From Comamonadaceae bacterium (GTDB lineage Bacteria; Pseudomonadota; Gammaproteobacteria; Burkholderiales; Burkholderiaceae_C), in NCBI GenBank assembly GCA_947460065.1, contig CANHGF010000171.1, forward strand, positions 1 through 6,036: 6,036 nt of DNA, read 5' to 3'. This document shows, one piece after another, positions 5,695 through 6,036 of this stretch. Each line of letters opens with the position of its first letter. Position 1 is the stretch's first letter. Position numbers and translations under genes: made by a program. Under the pieces are notes generated by a model that was not told the origin of the DNA, made no database searches, and saw only the letters and a list, made by a program, of their open reading frames with translations.

Positions 5695-6036
5695 TTACTT
5701 AGAGCGGTCCACGTTGGTCGCCGGATTCATGGGTCGCAGAATCTTCCCCTGCCGCCAGGCATGCAGGCTTTCTACCAGCTGTCCGAACCAGAACCGGTAG
5801 TTGTCTTCGGTGACATAGCCGATGTGCGGCGTTAGCAGGGTGTTGGGCGTCCGGCGCAGCCTATGGTCCATCGGCAGGGGCTCGACCGCATATACATCGA
5901 GGGCTGCCCCAGCAATGCGGCCGTTCTCCAGGGCCTCGGCCAGAGCCGCTTCGTCCACGATCTGCGCCCGCGAGGTGTTGATCAGGTAGGCCGTCGGCTT
6001 CATCAGCGCAAGCTCGGCCGCGCCAATGGCGCCCTC
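5695..6036 (-). CDS. D-2-hydroxyacid dehydrogenase, C-terminal part (5' end outside window)
   Basis: The minus-strand frame is open from the right edge to a TAA at 5695-5697 and gives 113 residues. An internal ATG at 6003 is not the start, because the open frame continues to the edge with family-like sequence (GAIGAAELALMKPTAYLINT). The fragment holds the NAD-domain end and return helix of the D-isomer 2-hydroxyacid dehydrogenases. The three catalytic residues are in place: Arg23 in INTSR, Glu52 in DVYAVEPLP and His71 in LLTPHIGYV (fragment numbering). The ending HIGYVTEDNYRFWFGQ (71-86) resembles a phosphoglycerate-dehydrogenase-like subgroup. These enzymes interconvert 2-oxo acids and D-2-hydroxy acids with NAD(P)H in the cytoplasm. 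About two thirds of the gene is missing. It converges on the operon and so is likely separately transcribed; a metabolic link to the operon is possible but not shown. Confidence 0.9.
   Translation of the reverse strand, partial: EGAIGAAELALMKPTAYLINTSRAQIVDEAALAEALENGRIAGAALDVYAVEPLPMDHRLRRTPNTLLTPHIGYVTEDNYRFWFGQLVESLHAWRQGKILRPMNPATNVDRSK

Noticed and set aside
5680..5705. Possible terminator hairpin, GCTCTGA paired with TTAGAGC around a 12-base loop
   Set aside because: It has only seven pairs including one G-U, a large loop, and no T-run after it on either strand.

Overview
This window looks like part of a chromosome from a high-GC betaproteobacterium, most likely order Burkholderiales (Comamonadaceae or Alcaligenaceae type). 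That placement is an inference from three things: the strong G/C third-position bias, the tight gene packing, and a Bug/TctC-type periplasmic binding protein beside an IclR regulator and CoA-dependent catabolic genes. I see no mobile element, RNA gene, CRISPR array or origin.

Layout: six genes on the + strand form one compact run from the left edge to about 5610. They are (1) the C-terminal end of an alpha/beta-hydrolase-like protein, cut by the window edge; (2) an amidohydrolase-2 (ACMSD-like) family protein; (3) an AMP-forming acyl-CoA synthetase; (4) a secreted Bug/TctC solute-binding protein; (5) a zinc-free medium-chain dehydrogenase/reductase, MDR7-like; (6) an IclR-family regulator. 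Genes 1-2 and 2-3 overlap by ATGA, and 4-5 overlap by one base (TGATG). Gaps 3-4 and 5-6 are only 37 and 10 bases, so a single transcript is likely. Its promoter must lie left of the window. An 84-base convergent gap with a degenerate 9-bp tandem repeat separates this run from the 3' end of a minus-strand D-2-hydroxyacid dehydrogenase gene that runs off the right edge.

How the genes may work together (inference): the Bug protein captures an organic acid in the periplasm, the synthetase activates a carboxylate to its CoA thioester, and the amidohydrolase-like protein, the alpha/beta-hydrolase-like protein and the MDR enzyme process it. The IclR protein probably controls the operon in response to the substrate or an intermediate. 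The substrate cannot be read from the sequence. No membrane TctA/TctB components are in view.

The most notable point is that the amidohydrolase-fold protein appears to lack all three histidine metal ligands of the ACMSD-type site, while it keeps the later His and the Asp. The alpha/beta-hydrolase fragment also lacks the usual C-terminal catalytic His. Two proteins from hydrolase folds with altered active sites in one catabolic operon suggest chemistry that the family names do not describe.
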